A stretch of 64,000 bases of DNA. Source: Dipteronia dyeriana. Taxonomy: Eukaryota > Streptophyta > Magnoliopsida > Sapindales > Sapindaceae. A program made the translations under genes and the position numbers. Below are positions 21,556 to 34,900 of the stretch, one piece after another. The stretch covers positions 18,640,098 through 18,704,097 of the forward strand of contig CM065297.1 in the NCBI GenBank assembly GCA_032871835.1, read 5' to 3'. Numbering within the stretch: the stretch's first letter is position 1; each line of letters starts with the position of its first letter. The notes beneath the pieces are model-generated. The model was not told the origin of the DNA, searched no databases, and saw only the letters and a list, made by a program, of their open reading frames with translations.

Positions 21556-23177
21556 ATGGTTTCTCCTCCCATGCATGGCCTCACGGAGGATCCCATGTCT
21601 TTGGAGGCTTCCTTGTTTTCTTTACTGCAGTCAAGTTCAACTACTGCTCCTACTTGTGGTAACGGGATAGTTTCTTCTAATAGTAAGGGGTGCAGTTTGG
21701 GTAATGTGTTGACAACTATATCTTCTTTGGGTGATCAATCAATTACTGTTGGAGGTTCGAATCAGTTACCTGTTATGAATTCTAATCCCTTGCTGGGTGG
21801 CAAGTCGTATGCGGATTTTTTGAAGACTAACGAAACATCTGTTCAGTCATTCCCTTTGACTTCTACGTCTTTAAAAAAGGGAGGATTTGTGTATATTCGG
21901 GTTGACCCGTTTGCTTATCAATCCAGACTTGAGTTGTGCAAAAATGCTCTTACAGGGCGTGTGGTTCTTTCTATTAGGGAGCGTCCTTGGAAGCTTGCTG
22001 ACCTCAATGCTAAGCTTGGTAAGTATTGGATGATTTTAGAGGATTGGAGACTTATATCTTTAGGGAAAGGCTATTTCCAGATCATTTTGAAGTCTCCTAG
22101 AGACAAGAACAAGGTTTGGGGGTTGGGTTCGATTAATCTGAAGCCAGGAGTTCTTCGTCTTCGACCTTGAGTTCCGGATTTCAATCCCTCTTTGCAGAAG
22201 TCAACTAACGCACATGTTTGGGTTAGGTTCTATGATTTGTCTTTAGGAATATTGGCACCCGAATATCATTTTTTATTTGGCCAGAGGTATTGGGGTCCCA
22301 TTAAGATTGGATAAGGCTATTATTGATGGTGATTTTGGGCATTATGCTAGGGTTTTAGTGGATGTTGACATGTCCGCTTTGCTTCCTTCCTCGATTCTTT
22401 TAGAGAGGGATGAGATTCATAGCTCTTTTATTTCGGTGGAGTATGAAAAATTGCCGTCATTTTGCTCCATCTGTTCCTCCATTGTACATTTGCCATTTGC
22501 CCGGTTCTTGTTGTTGGAACAAATCTAAGGTTCCTACTGCTAGTGATGGAAAGTCATCTCAGTCAATGGTCGAGGTTTATGTTGAGGATACAACTTTTCA
22601 GCCAATTTTCTCTTGGTCCTCTAAGATGGTTTATCGTCCAATAGATAAGACAGTTCAGGAGGTCCCGGTCTCCAATGCTTTTGCTGCTATTTATCAAGAT
22701 TCGAGGCCTATAGATTTTGTGGTGGTTCATCAGTCGGTTTCTTCCGGTCCTTCTTTTGTTCAGTCCTCGGATTCTAGTTTGACTATTTCTTCAAGCAATC
22801 TTTATTTAGAGCCTTCATCCACTGTTGTGGGTTCGATCCCAATTCCTTTATCAGGCCCTCATAATATTCACCAGGTTTGTAGCCTTTTACCTCGTAGGGC
22901 TCCTCCCTCTTCCTCTTTTGTTGTTTCTTCTGGCCCTCTGATTATGGACACTATCTCTTTAGGTGTCCCTAGTCAGTCTTTAAGTGTTGGAGTTTCAGTT
23001 GCTTCTTTTTGTCCGACCATTCAGAATTATAAGCTTTTATCGGATTCTCAAGATGAGCTTTTCTTTATTGCTGATTCTTCTCTGGCTAAACATGTGGAAG
23101 CTGAGGATTTGGATTCTGATGGTCTGACTCAGAGAACCATAATGGTCAAACGTAGGTTGGAGTCATATAAGTCTTAG
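21556..23177 (+). pseudogene. LINE ORF1 (nucleic-acid-binding protein) remnant
   Basis: An N-terminal low-complexity region is followed by KSYADFLK near 21800 and a DUF4283-like RNA-binding region (SIRERPWKLADLNAKLGKYW near 21970-22030; GKGYFQIIL near 22065). A stop at about 22168 and frame changes near 22270-22320 and 22500 break it. A zinc-knuckle-like part (YEKLPSFCSICS) lies near 22442-22475. The serine-rich C-terminus (22520-23177) is open in another frame. It formerly bound LINE RNA for retrotransposition. Confidence 0.75.
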
Positions 23178-23202
23178 TTTCAGACTTCTTCTAGCAGTTT
23201 CC

Positions 23203-26200
23203 ATGATTAGTATCCTTTATTGGAACTGTCGTGGTATTGGGAACAACTCTTCGAAACGTATGCTCAAAGATTTATGTTGTGCCCATCGGCCTTCCTTGGT
23301 TTGTACTTCGGAGCACATGGTAGCTTTTGATTCGATTTCTGCCACGTTTTGGTTTTCTCTTGGTCTTCATTTGGTGGGTATGAATGATAGGGGTGTATTG
23401 ATTCCGTCTATTTGGGTATTTGCTTGTGACTCTATTTCAGATACTCAAATAGTTTTGTGTCATGAGCAGCATTTGACCGTCTCCATTTCTATTGGGTCTG
23501 TGATGCATTGGTACACTTTTGTTTATGCTAGTACCTTTGCCTCGGTTCGCCGTGTGCTTTGGCTTTCTCTTCAAGAGATGGCTGGTTCTTTTTCTTCCTC
23601 TTGGTTGGTGGTTGGTGATTTCAATGCAGTTTTAGGTGCTCATGAGTGTTTGGGTTCTTGATCTCCTACTAGGGGTTCTTGTGAGGACTTTAAGTCGATA
23701 ATTGAGGATTGCAATCTGATTGGTATTCGGTCTCAAGGTGCTTATTTTACTTAAGTTAGGGGTCGTTCTAGTCGCATTAGAGTTGAGCGAAGGATGGACA
23801 GGACTTTGGTTTCTGAGGGATGCACTACCTGTTGGCATGATATCTCTTGTATGGCTCCCCTCCCCCCCTCCCCGTCGATTTTCTGATCACTGTCCACTTT
23901 GGATTCGGTTAGCTGAGTCCCAGGTATCTACTTCTAGACCATTTCATTTTCAAAGTATTTAGGTGGATCATCTTGAATTCATGAATCTGGTTTGCAGGGT
24001 ATGGAGCATTCCTTCTGTAGGTCGACCTTCTCAGGTAGTTATTGGTAAGCTTAAGAATCTAAAAAAAGCTCTCAAGTCTTAGAATTTGGAGGTTTTCGGT
24101 GATCTCAATTCTAATATATCTAGGAAGTCTACTGAGCTTCGCTTCATTCAGAGCCAAATGTCTGATTTGGGTTTTTCTGGGGAGCTTTTTTTGATTGAGT
24201 CGAACATTCATCATGATCTTGACGTGCTTTTATGTAGGCATGAGTGCTTTTTTCGTGATCTATCCAGAGTGAAATGGTTACAGGATAGAGATCATATTCT
24301 TCCTTTTTTCATTCTTCGATCAAGTGTAGGCAATGTCAGAGTGTTTTGTCCTCACTTTCGATTGATGGGGTTATTTCGGTTGATCAGGCTGTTATCAAAG
24401 ATAATATTATCAAGTTTTATATGGATTTATTCTCTTCTGATTCGGCTCAGATTGATGAGGATCTTTCTATTGTAGATGACATTGTTCCCTCTTTAGTTTC
24501 CCTAGAGGAGAATTTCCTTCTAGTTGCTATTCCCTCTGTTGATGTTATCCATGATACGGTGTTTGTCATGGATGCTCTTTCAGCTCCTGGGCCTAATGGT
24601 TTTTCTAGTCGTTTCTTTCAGCGTTGTTGGGAGATTGTGGGTAGAGATGTGATTCTTGCGGTTCAGGATTTCTTCCATTCTGGAGTGGTTACCCCGGGTT
24701 TGAATTCTAGATTTATCGTTCTTCTTCCAAAGATGAGGGATTCAATAATGGTTGATCAGTTGGTCCTATTGTACTTGGTAATTTTCTTTTCAAGATTTCT
24801 TCCAAATTCCTGGCTGACAGGTTAGCTCAGGTTGCTGTTAGGATTATCTCTCCGTAACAATTTGGTTTCATCAGGGATCGACACATTGAGGATTGTATTG
24901 CCCTTGCTTCTGATTGTGTTAATGTGCTTCATAAGAAATGCTATGGGGGTAATGTGGCTATGAAAATAGACATCCGAAAGGCTTTTGATACTCTTGACTG
25001 GAATTTCCTTTGTCGAGTTATGAGGGATTTTGGTTTTTCTCAAACCTTAATGGATTGGATTGTTAGCATTCTAGGCTCTTCGAGACTGTCTGTTTTGATT
25101 AATGGATCTCCGACTGGTTATTTTAGTTGCTCAAGAGGGTTTAGATAGGGGGATCATCTCTCTCCTCTTCTTTTTGGTCTCGTTGAGGATTTTCTCAGTA
25201 GGTTACTTTCGAGGATGGTAGAGTCGGATCAGCTTTTGCATATCTCTTCTCCAAGGGGTATCATTTGTTGTATGCCGATGATGTTTTGGTCTTTTGTAGG
25301 GGAATAGTAAAAAACCTGAAAAGTGTTATGCTTGCTGTCAGAGTTTATGGTAGCATTTCAGGTCAACTTGTTAATTGGAGTAAGTTCTCCATCTTTTTTG
25401 GGTCTTTGATTTCTCCATCTCGATTAGTTCTCTTCAATCCTTAGTTGGGATGCAGATTGGTCGGCTTCCATTTTCTTACCTGGGGGTTCCTCTTTTTTAG
25501 GGTAAGCCCAGGAAAGCTATTTTGATGCCCATTGCAGATAAGATTTTGTCTAAATTTTCCAAGTGGAAAGTTAAGTCCCTCTCTTTGGCTGGTCGGGCTA
25601 CTTTGATTCGCTCGGTGATTACTGGCTCCTTTGTACACTCTTTTATGGTTTATAAGTGGCCGGCTTTCTTAACTAAGATGGCTACTAAGAAGATCATAAA
25701 TTTCTTATGGACTGGCTCTTGTGAGGAGCGCAAGTTGGTTCGTGTTACCTGGAATCGTTGTTGTAGACCTTATGCTCTTGGTGGACTTGGTTTGAAAGAT
25801 CTAGCCTTGTTGAACGATTCATTACTTCGGAAGCTCACTTGGAAGTTGATAACTTCTAACAATTTTGCTTTTACTTTTTTATGCGAGAGGTATATTAGAC
25901 AATTGCAAAAACCTTAGGGAGGTTACATCACCTCTTCCATCTGGTCTTCTTTTAGGACTAACTATGTTGAGCTCATTAAGGATGGTATTTGGCTAATCAA
26001 TGAAGACTCCAAGAGAAATTTTTGGCGTGATAATTGGCTTGGGGTGTCCATTTTGGATCTACTTGGGATTCCTGATTTCCTGGCCACACATCTTCAGGCT
26101 AGGGTTTCTGATTTCATTCGAGATGGTAGATGGATTTTGGATGACCTCTTTCGAGCTCGATATTTGAATCTCTACTTTCGGATTGATAAGATAGCGATTT

Positions 26201-27025
26201 CTTCGGTGACAGATTATTTGGTGTGGCCTCACTCTAGGGATGGTATTGTTTCTTGTAAGGCGGCTTACTCTAGGATGTTTCATGACATCCCGTAGGTCCC
26301 ATGGTTGAGGGATGTCTAGTCTCGATATACCCCCCTCTCGTTCGGTTCTGACTTGGCGGCTTTTTCTTGATAGGCTCCCCACCGATGATCATTTGTACAG
26401 GTTCGGTTTTCATTTAGCTTCCAGATGTAATGTTTGTGGAGCTAGTTCGGAATCTGTGGATCATCTTTTTCTAAAGTGCCCTCTTGCAGCAGCTCTTTGG
26501 GAGACTGCCTTCTCCATTTTTCAGAGATGTGTCTCCGCTGACACTTGGAATTCATTTTTCAAGCAGACCATGTCTGTTTCTTTCAGTGCTCAGATTAGGA
26601 TTTTGTGGAGAGTTGCTATTCATGCCGTGGTTTGAAGTGTGTAGTATTCCCGTAACCAGTGGATTTTTGAAGGTAAATCTGTTGATTTTAGAGCTAGTGT
26701 GGCGCTCTGTTTATGATGCGAACAGTTTGGGGATCAGCTGTATGTGTAACTGTTTTGATAATATGTTGATTCTTCACCAGTTTGGTCTCTGTGGTCGTCC
26801 TGGTAAGGCTCCGGTTATTAGGAGTGTGGTTTGGTCACCTCCAGCTCCAGGATAGATCAAGGTTAACACAGATGGTACTGCCTTGGGTTCGCCAGGTGTG
26901 GGAGGTTATGGTGGTGTTTTTCGGACTTGCAGATCATTTGTTAAGGCTTGTTTCGCAGTCCCCCTTGGTCAGGTTTTTGCTTTCGAGGCTGAGCTCCTTG
27001 CAGCTTCTTTAGCCATCAATACATA
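23203..27025 (+). pseudogene. LINE ORF2 (endonuclease-RT-RNase H) remnant
   Basis: An exonuclease/endonuclease/phosphatase-type start reads ISILYWNCRGIGN at 23206, with LVVGDFNAVLG near 23608-23640. The RT begins near 24560 (SAPGPNGFSSRFF) and includes QFGFIRDRHIEDC near 24858, KIDIRKAFDTLDW near 24963-25000 and the catalytic LYADDVLVF near 25268-25295. Then follow SLAGRATLIRSV near 25580, a zf-RVT region (LTWRLFLDRLPTDDHL, CNVCGASSESVDHLFLKCP) at 26350-26480, and an RNase H fragment (VNTDGTALGSPGVGGYGGVFR) at about 26860-26925. Stops at about 23660, 23752, 24856 and 25146, among others, inactivate it. RNase H is cut at 27025. Confidence 0.85.
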
Positions 27026-27026
27026 T

Positions 27027-27621
27027 ACATGCATCATTCAGTTTTAGGCGAGTGCGTGTAAGAAAAACACAACAAATAGACAAAAAGTTTGTTTGGTTTT
27101 TTAAATTGCATGTGATGCAAGTGTGCATGAAAAACAAGAATAAGTGTTTGCTCTAAAGTGTTCAAACAACTGTGTACATGAGTTATTTTATGAGTGTATG
27201 CATGAAATAACACTAAAAAGAAGAAAAGATTTTGTATACAAGTGTTGTGCATTGATATCAAAGAAAAAGTTTCTTATTCTTTTCTCTTTAACATCCTCCA
27301 TTCAAGTTTCTGAGACCGTGACGCGCCCACACACAGTTACAATACCGGGATATAGTGAGGAAGATCATTGGTATAGATCAGGAGCATAACGTAAAGTGAA
27401 TGAGCCTTCAAACGTTGGTATTGTTTTATTTTTATTCTTCTGATTATATCGATTTCAATTTTCTGTGTTTACATATTTATTTATTATTGTAATAATTAAT
27501 ATGTATTAGTTCCGAAAAAAATATTATAATCTCAAGTTCACTGGTTACAGATCGTAAAACGATCTGTACAAAATTTTTGAAACCGATTTTCGTTGTGTTA
27601 CTAATGAACGGGGTTCCAACA
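27027..27621 (+). repeat. LTR A, right fragment with 3' terminus
   Basis: It matches the last third of the solo LTR: ACATCCTCCATTCAAGTT, CTGAGACCGTGA, GGAGCATAACGTAAAGTGAA and the end CGGGGTTCCAACA at 27609-27621. A palindrome TACAGATCGT-AAA-ACGATCTGTA lies near 27547. The canonical CA end is followed directly by a primer-binding site, so this is a 5' LTR. Confidence 0.85.
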
Positions 27622-27622
27622 A

Positions 27623-27637
27623 TTGGTATCAGAGCCA
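27623..27637 (+). other. tRNA-iMet primer-binding site of element A
   Basis: TTGGTATCAGAGCCA starts two bases after the LTR end. It is complementary to the 3' end of plant initiator tRNA-Met, the usual primer of copia elements. It fixes the plus orientation of element A. Confidence 0.9.
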
Positions 27638-27861
27638 GTTTATTTTTCAGAACATAAAATTGTTGTTGATGCTCCTGTATGTATGATTATGTGGGCACGG
27701 TTTAAATTGCATGTATGATGTTTTTGTATGTATATTAATTTTTTTAAATTTATAAAAACATGATCGATCGTTAATTATATGGTACTGTGGATTTAGGGTT
27801 TATGGAATATATACAATTTATTATTATTATTTTTAGTGTTATTGTATTGTAAATAAAAAAA
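27638..27861 (+). other. leader of element A leading into the satellite
   Basis: About 220 bp of AT-rich untranslated leader after the primer site, ending in a poly(A)-like run (AAATAAAAAAAA). The satellite begins at 27862 with no gag between. No ORF. Confidence 0.7.
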
Positions 27862-28960
27862 ACGCACGTTCGCACGCACACACATATGCATGCATGCACG
27901 TACTCACGCACGAACGAAGGCACGAATGCACACACACACACGTATACACGCATTCATGCACTCACGCACGCACGTACTCACGCATGCACTTACTGATGCA
28001 CGTCTGCACGTATGCACAAACTCATGCACGTATGCACGCAAGCACGCACACACTCACGTACTCATTCACGCACGCACACACGCATGCACACACGCATGCA
28101 CACACGTACGCACGCACGCACGCACTCACACACGTAAACACGCAAGCATGTACGTAAGCACGCACGCACGCACGCACACAAGCACTTACGCATGCACGAA
28201 CTCACACACTCATGCACATAAGCACTCACGCATACACACACGCACTTACGTACACATTCGAATACATGCACGCACACACACACACACACACACACACATA
28301 CATATGCACGCACGTTTTTGCATGCATGCACGTACTCATGCACGATCGTACGCACGTATACATGCACACAAGCATATACGCAAGCACACATGCACTTACG
28401 CCCTCATTCACACAAGCACTCACGCATACACGCACGTACGTAAGCACATATGCACACACACACACACGCACACACGCACACACGCACACACGCACTCAGA
28501 CACGCGTAAACCAACACACGCACACACGATCACACGTACTCAAATACACACACGTACGCATGCTCACACGAACACACGTATGCATGTACGCACACATGCA
28601 AGTTTAAACGCACACACTCATAAACACACGTAAGCACACAAGCACGTATGTACGTATGCGCGTTCGCACACGTGTACTCAAGCACGTAAGCACACAAGTA
28701 CGCAAGCACAAAGGCACGCATGTAAACACATACGTACGTACGCACACATGCACGTGTGCACGTACGCATATGCACACACACGCGTACACGTATACACGCA
28801 CATGCACACGTATGCACCCTTACGTACGCAAGCACAACCGTACTAATGCACGTATGCGTAAATGCACACGTGCATGCAAGCACGCACTTATGCACAAATG
28901 CACGCATACAAAGGCATGCATGCACGCACGTATGCACAAATGCACATGCACAAACCTATG
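27862..28960 (-). repeat. tetranucleotide-phased satellite block 1a (CACG strand on top)
   Basis: Continuous ACGC/ATGC/ACAC/ACGT/ACTC-type tetramers. The strand reading CGCA/TGCA/CACA is on top here, opposite to the rest of the window. Every frame is open for long stretches, with Thr-His-Ala-Arg-like periodic translations that have no protein character. The block begins directly after the leader of element A. Confidence 0.9.
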
Positions 28961-31900
28961 TACATGCTTACGTGCATGCGTGCATGCTTGTGTGTGTGCT
29001 TGTGTGTGTGCGTGCATGCGTGCAAGCGTGCGTACGTGCGTTCTTACCTGTGTACATGTGTGCGTGCGTGCGTGCGAGCATATTTGCGTGCGTACATGTG
29101 TGCATGCATGCGTGAGTTCGTGCGATCGTGCATGCGTACATCCGTGCACGGGTGTGTACGTGCGTGCGTGTTTATGTTCATGCATGCGTACATGGTGTAT
29201 GTTTACGTGTTCATGCGTGCGTGAGTGCATGCGTATGAGCATGCTTGTTTGTTTGCGTGTATGCGTATGTGCATGAGTGCATGGATACATGCGTGCTTAC
29301 ATGCGTGCAGGCATGCTTGCGTTCTTGCAAGTGTGCATACTTATGTGATTATGTGCATGTGTGCGTGCTTATGTGAGTGCAGGCATGTGTGCGTGTACGC
29401 GTTCTTGCGTGCATGCACATGTGTTTACTTGTGTGCGTGCTTCCATGCTTGTGTCCGAACGTACAATAGTGCATTTTTGTGAGCATACGTGTATACGTGC
29501 GTACGTGCATACGTGCATGGATGCGTGCCTGCATGTGTGAGTGCGTGGGTGCGTGTATTTGTACGTGCATACGTGCGTGCTTATGTGCATGTGTGCATGT
29601 GTGCATGCGTGTGTGCGTTCATACATGCGTACATGCGAGAGTGTATGTGTGCATGTGCGTGCGTGCATGCGTGTGTGCATATGTGTGTGCTTGTTTATGT
29701 GCATGCGTGCGTGCATGCGTGCATACATGCAAGCGTACGAGCGTGCGTACATGTGTGCATGTTCATGCATGCATGAGTGCATGCGTGCGAGCGTGCTTGC
29801 TTGCTTACACGCATTCGTGTGTGTGTGAGTGTATAAATGCATGCTTACGTGTGTACGTATGTGCGTGTGTGATTGCGTGTGTGCGTGTGTACGTGCATGC
29901 TTATGTGCGTGAGTACGTACGTACGTGCGTGTGTACGTATGTGTTCGCGTGTACTTTTGTTCTTACGTACGCGTGTATGCGTTAGTGTGTCTGAGCTTGC
30001 GTACGCGTTTAGTTGCATATGTACGTGTGTATATGCTTGCATGCATGCTTGTGTTCGTACGTGAGTGCTTACGTACGTGCGTGCAAGCACACACGGGTGC
30101 AAAATGTATGTGCATGTGGTTATACGTGCACATGTGTATGTGTGTGCATTTATACGTACATGGGTACGTAAATATATGTGCAGGTGTGTATGTACGTGTG
30201 TGAGTACCTGTGTGCATGCATATGTACGTGCATGCGTACGTGCTTATCCTCATGAGTGTAAATACATGTGCATACGTGCGTGAGTACATGCGTGCGTGGG
30301 TACTTGCGTGCGTCAGCGTGCATGCGCGTATTGTGCTTACGTACGTGATTGCTTACGTGCGTGTTTTCGTGAGTGCTTACGTGTGTGCATGGATGCGTGC
30401 ATGGATGCGTGCTTGTGTGTGTATGTGCATGTAGGCATGCATGCGTGCCTGCGTGCGTGGGTACATGCTTGCATACGTGCGTGCGTGTCTGTATGCATGC
30501 ATATGTGCTTGCTTGCATGCTTATATTTGTTAGTGTGTGCGTGCGTGCGTGCCTGCGTACGTGCATGCAATCATGTCTGTTTACATGCGTGCGTGCGTGT
30601 TTGTGTGCATGTGTTCGTGTATGCATACGTGTGAAAAGGGGTACGTGCGTTCATTCGTGCACGTGTATGCGGGTGTGTGCGTGCTTGCTTGCTTGTGTTT
30701 ATGCGGGTGTGTGTACGAGATTATGTGATTGCTTGCTTATATACGTACGTGTTTGTATACGTGCGTGCATATGTGCGTTCATGCGTGTGTGTGCTTGTGT
30801 GCATGGTTATGGGTATGCCTGCCTACGTGTATGCGTGTGGGCATACGTGCCTGCGTACGTGCTTACGTGCATGCTTGTGCGGGTACATGTGTGCGTGCAT
30901 GTGTGCTTGCATGCGTTATTACCTGTGTGCATGCGTGCGTGCCTGCATGCATGTGTTCGTTCATGCATGCGTGCGTGAGTGCATGTGTTCATCTGTGTAC
31001 TGGTGTGTGTGTGCGTGCGTGATTGCGTACGTGCGTGGGTACATGCTTCAGTGCATGCGCGTACATGTGTACATGTTTGCATGCATGAGTGCGTGCTTGT
31101 GTACGTGTGCATGTGTGTGCGTGCACACATGGGTACGTGCGTGTATGCGTACGTGCGTAAATGTGTACGCGGATGTGTATGCAAGTGCGTGAGTACTTGC
31201 GTGCATGCGTGGGTGTGTGCGTGCATACATTAGTGAATGTGTGCATGCGTGTGTAAGTGCGTACTTGCACGAGTGCATATGTGTATGCATAAGTGCATGC
31301 TTACGTGTGTGAGTTCATGCATGCATGCGTGCGTGTGTGTGTGTGTGTTTGTATGTGTGTGCATGCCTGCGTGCATGCGTGCTTACATACGTGTGCGGGT
31401 GTGTGCGTGCGTGCGTACGTGCGTACGTGTGTGCTTGTGTGGGTGCAGTCGTTTATGCGTGTGTGCATACAGTCGTGCATGCGTGGGTGCGTGCATTCAT
31501 GCGTGCTTATGTGTGTGTGTGCATGCGTGCACACATGCGTGCACACATGCGTGCATACACGGGTGTATGTGTCCGTGTGCGTGCGTGCGTGCAGGCGTGT
31601 GTGCGTACGTGCATGCTTGTTTGTATGAATGCATGCGTGCATGCAAGCGTGCGAGCGTGCGTGCGTGCGTGCGTGCGTGAGTGCATACATGCGAGCGTGC
31701 TTGCTTGCGTGCATTCGTGTGTACGTGAGTGTATGAGTGCATTCTTACGCGTGTGCGTGTGTACGTACATGAGTGCATGATTAGATGTGTGCGTGCATGC
31801 TTATGTCCGTGCGTGCGTACGTGCGTGTGTGTTAGCGTGTACTTACATGCGTATGTGCGTGTGTATGCGTTAGTATGTCTGAGCTTGCGTACGCATTTAC

Positions 31901-34900
31901 TTGCATGTGTATGTGTGCATTTGAGTGTGTTCATGCGTGAGTGCTTACGTGAGTGCTTACGTGAGTGCGTGTAAGCACGCACGCGTGCAAGTTTATGTGC
32001 ATTTGGTTGTACGTGCGCGTGTGTGTGCTTGCATTCATGCATGCGTATATGCATACGTAAATATGTATGTGGGTGTGTACGTACGTGCTTGAGTACATGT
32101 GTTCGTGCATGTGTGTTTGCGTGCGTGCGTACGTACGTGCGTCTACGTGCATCTGTGTGCCTGCATACGTGCTTGCATTCAAACCTGAGTGTGTGCGTGC
32201 TTGATTGCGTCTGCATGCCTGCATACGTGCTTGCTTGCGTACGTGCTTGCGTGCGTGGTTGTGTGCGTGCATTCGTGCTTGAGTATTTTTGTGCATGCAT
32301 ACGTGCGTGCATGTGTGCGTGTTTTTATGCATGCGTGGGTGCATACGGTTAGGAATGCTTGCGTGCGTGTGTGTGTGTAGGCATGCTTGCGTGCCTGCGT
32401 GCCTGCGTGCCTGTGTGCCTGCGTGCCTGTGTGCGTAGGTACATGCTTACTTGCGTGTGTGTGTGCATGTCTGCATGTGTGCATGGGTGCGTACGTGCTT
32501 GCTTGCATGTTTATATGTGTGTGTGTGTACGTGTGCTTGTGTATGCATGCGTGGGTGAGTATGTGCGTTCATGCTTGCATGCAATCGTGGATGTTTACTT
32601 GTGTGCGTCCGTGTTTGTGTGCATGTGCGCGTGTGTGCATGCGTACAAAAAAGGGTGCATGCGTGCATTCGTTCATGTGTGCCCACGTGTGTGCATGCTT
32701 GCTTGCTTGTGTTCGTGTGGATGTGCATACGAGATTGTGTGATTGCTTACTTATGTGCGTGCGCATTTGTGTGTGTGCGTGCATGTGTGCGTTCGTGCGT
32801 GTGTGTTCATGCGTGCATGGTTATGAGCATGCGTGCGTGCGTACATGCATGCATGCGTGCGTGTGTGCTTGCTTACCTGTTTGTGTGCATGGGTGTATAC
32901 ATGCGTGCGTGTATGCTAGCGAGTGAGAGTGCGTGAATGTTTACGTGTTCATAAGTGCGTGCGAGCATGCTTGCTTGTTTGCGTGCATGCGTGTGTGTGT
33001 GAGTGCATGCGTTCATGCTTGCGCGTGTGAGTGTGTACGTATATGCGTGTGTGCATGCGTGCGTGCGTGAGTACCAGCGTGCATGCGAGAGTGTGTGCGT
33101 GAATGTATGAGTGAATGTGTGCGTGCGTGCTTACGTATGTGCGTGCGTGCACGATTTCATACACGTGTGTATGTGTGCGTGCGCGTGCGTTCTTACGTGC
33201 ATGCATGCATTTGTGTGTGTATGTGTACGTGTACGTGCTCGCGTGATTGGGTGCATGCGTGCGTGTGTGTGTTTGGGTACATGCGTGCGTGTTTGGGTTG
33301 TATGCGTACGTGTTTGGGTGCATGAGTGCTTGCATATGTTTGCGTGTGTGCGTGTGTGCGTGTGTGCGTGCACGTATGTGTGTGTTCATGTATTTTTATG
33401 TTCTTGTGTATGCATGCGTACACGTGTGCGTGCGTACGCATATTCGTGAGTTCATAAGTGCACGTGTGCATTCATGCGTGCGTGTGCGTACGTGTGCGTG
33501 CATGCTTTTGTGTCTGCGTGTATGCATACGGAAGTGCTTGTGAGCGTGCGTGCATGCGTGTATACGTACGTACTTACGTGTTTGCGTGCATGTGTATGTA
33601 CATGCGTGTGTGTGTTCATGCTAGCGTGCATGGTACATTCACGCACGCGTGCATACGTGCGTTCACATGTGCATGCGTGGGTGTGTGCTTACGTGCACGG
33701 GATTGTGAGTGCGTGCGTGTTTGTGTGCATGCGTGCGTACCAGCATTTGTGTGTGCGTACTTAGGTGCGTGCATACGCATGTGCGTTCTTACTTGCATAG
33801 GTGTGTGCGTGTGTGCGTACAAGCGTGCATACATGCTTGCACGGGTGTGCAAGTGCGTATTTATGTGCGTGTTTGTTTAGGTGCGTGCATGCTTGTGTGT
33901 TTGTGTACGTGCATGCTAGCTTGCGTGTTTGTGTGCATGTGTGTGTGCTTGCGTGTTTACGTGCGTGCATGCATGTGTGATTGCTTGGGTGCATGGGTGA
34001 GTGGGTGCGTGGGTGCGTGGGTGCTTGGGTGCATGCTTGAGTGTGTGCGCGTGTATGCGTGAGCTTGTCTGAGCTTGCGTACCCATTTGCGTACAAGTGT
34101 GCTTATGCGTGTGCATGTGTGTGCGTGAGTATGTGTGTGCGTGAGTATGTATGTACGTGCACGCATGCGTGCGTGCGTGTGTGCATGCATGCTTGCGTAA
34201 ATGTGTACTCGGATGTGTACGTACGTGCGTGAGTACTTACGTGCATGCGTGAGTGTTTATGTGCATGAATTAGATAATGTGTGCGTGCGTGTGTAAGTGC
34301 GTACTTGCACGAGTGCATATGTGTGTGCATACGTGCTTGCTTGCATGTAAGAACGTGTGTGTGCGTGTATGCGTTCGTGCATGCATGCGTGTGTTTGTGT
34401 ATGCGTGCCTGCGTGCATCCGTGCTTACATACGTGTGCGTGCTAGTGTGCGTACGTTCGTTTGTGTTAGGGTGCATGCGTGCATACATGCGTTCGTGCTT
34501 GAGTGCATGGACGCGTGCGTGCGTACGTGCGTGCATGTGTGCATTCCTACGTGTGTGTGTGCGTACGTGCTTGAATGCGTGTGCAGGTGTGTGCATACGT
34601 GCCTGTTCACTTGCATACATGAGTGCGTGCTTGCATGCGTTCGTGGGTGTTTGCTTGTGCTTGTGTGCATGAGTGCACGTTTGCATGCGTGCATGTGTGC
34701 GTAATGTGTTTGTGCGTTCGTGCATGCATATGCGTTTGTGTGTGTACGTGCGTACGTGCGTGCTTGCGTACGTGCGTGCATGCGTGCTTACATACATGTG
34801 CGGGTGTGTGCTTGCGTGCGTGCTTTCGTTCGTGCGTGTGTGCGTACTTACATACGTACGTGCGTACATGCGTTCGTGCGTGGGTGCTTGTGTGCATTCG

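Larger units (their letters stand above)
20965..27026 (+). mobile_element. plant LINE (L1 type), about 6 kb, 3' truncated, lodged in LTR A
   Basis: It has a repeated 5' UTR, an ORF1 with a DUF4283-like domain and zinc knuckle, and an ORF2 with endonuclease, reverse transcriptase, zf-RVT and a partial RNase H. LTR A sequence lies on both sides. The element stops inside RNase H with no poly(A) tail, and no target duplication was found. Part of the LTR (equivalent to about 51160-51650) is also missing, so a deletion probably removed the LINE 3' end with LTR DNA. Stops and frameshifts make it inactive. Confidence 0.85.

Noticed and set aside
22274..22540. Independent small ORF between LINE ORF1 parts
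   Set aside because: It is the same ORF1 continuing in another frame after a frameshift, ending in the zinc-knuckle region.
27890..28633. Histidine/threonine-rich open frame (247 codons)
   Set aside because: Same cause as above. It is the opposite-strand reading of the repeat with Thr-His-Ala-Arg periodicity.
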